A stretch of DNA of 5,665 nt from Candidatus Peregrinibacteria bacterium (lineage in GTDB: Bacteria > Patescibacteria > Gracilibacteria > UM-FILTER-43-11). This document shows positions 5,478 to 5,665 of the stretch, in pieces. The stretch lies in NCBI GenBank assembly GCA_030620215.1, contig JAUXFE010000048.1, forward strand, positions 1-5,665. Reading direction: 5' to 3'. Positions within the stretch are counted from its first letter, which is position 1; each line of letters opens with the position of its first letter. Both the position numbers and the translations under genes were made by a program. Below the pieces are notes generated by a model. The model was not told the DNA's origin and did no database searches. It was given only the letters and a program-made list of their open reading frames with translations.

Positions 5478-5506
5478 TTGATAAAACCCACAATTTGTGC
5501 TAAAAT
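5478..5506 (+). promoter_or_regulatory. Strong candidate promoter for the right-edge gene
   Basis: TTGATA (5478-5483) and TAAAAT (5501-5506) are exactly 17 bases apart, and TGC just before the -10 makes it an extended -10 element. This is the best promoter in the window. Transcription near 5513 would give a leader of about 95 bases before the ATG at 5608. Confidence 0.7.
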
Positions 5507-5512
5507 ACATAG

Positions 5513-5607
5513 ATAATATTGTCTTCGACTTTGAAGACGCAAATAATTGTGCTCACCTTGAGTTGTAATTAAACTGAGTAAAAGCTCAGACTTGAAAAGA
5601 ATTTTTT
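5513..5607 (+). other. Long, potentially structured 5' leader
   Basis: GTCTTC (5521-5526) pairs with GAAGAC (5533-5538). Further on, CTCA/TGAG (5552-5555 and 5559-5562) and CTGAG/CTCAG (5574-5578 and 5585-5589) form small stems. These compete: GCTCA at 5551 can also pair with TGAGT at 5575, and TTGAG at 5558 with CTCAG at 5585. Alternative folds suggest leader control, but no known riboswitch class is recognised. Confidence 0.35.
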
Positions 5608-5665
5608 ATGAACCAATTCTACAGAAAACCAGAGGTTACATCACAATTAACACAAGTTACACCTG
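5608..5665 (+). CDS. Start of an unidentified protein, 3' partial
   Basis: Nineteen codons from ATG at 5608-5610 are open to the window edge, giving MNQFYRKPEVTSQLTQVTP. No family can be named from this stretch. The residues are polar and show no signal peptide. Support for a real gene comes from the strong promoter and long leader upstream and the absence of other readings. AAAAGAA about 8 bases before the ATG is at best a weak ribosome site. Confidence 0.5.
   Translation, partial: MNQFYRKPEVTSQLTQVTP

Noticed and set aside
5089..5510. Leftward open frames of 98 and 71 codons
   Set aside because: One is antisense to rplI and the other translates the tandem 19-base repeats; neither has family features.
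5549..5572. Short leader peptide from GTG in the 5' leader
   Set aside because: Eight codons including the stop, with a GTG start, no ribosome site and no regulatory codon run.

Overview
This is an AT-rich bacterial window with compact genes, standard stop codons (TAA, TAG and TGA all used) and almost no Shine-Dalgarno sequences. It most resembles a Candidate Phyla Radiation / Patescibacteria genome, probably a Parcubacteria-type lineage. The reasons are the SecG gene followed directly by a membrane-anchored family 5 solute-binding protein, a small ComF, and short palindromic repeats next to and inside genes. This assignment is inference from gene content and style. TGA ends the solute-binding protein gene, which argues against the SR1/Gracilibacteria code.

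The left third is read leftward. comF (1388-2089) is followed by a 187-base spacer holding a nested inverted repeat, then by a purQ-like gene (1200 to beyond the left edge). The purQ product has a complete glutaminase domain plus a C-terminal extension of at least 150 residues, part of which looks like a PurS fold. The divergent spacer 2090-2300 separates comF from the rightward genes and holds a good promoter for secG and several small dyads.

The centre is read rightward. secG (2301-2516) is followed without a single spacer base by a 734-residue peptide-binding-protein-like gene (2517-4721). Its binding fold is split by about 175 residues of acidic linker plus a predicted Ig-like domain. After a palindromic spacer comes rplI (ribosomal protein bL9, 4826-5272). 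A likely terminator, 19-base tandem repeats and a strong promoter with a long leader follow. The first 19 codons of an unidentified gene close the window.

The most striking theme is the repeats. Palindromic or word-repeat DNA adjoins or overlaps the 3' end of each complete gene or operon visible here (comF, the secG operon, rplI). It also sits in frame inside two coding regions: twice in comF and once in the solute-binding protein, each time at a place where the family tolerates or lacks sequence. A second theme is translation initiation. No clear Shine-Dalgarno motif precedes any start, and the -10-like boxes before purQ and rplI lie 6-7 bases from the ATG, as expected for leaderless mRNAs.
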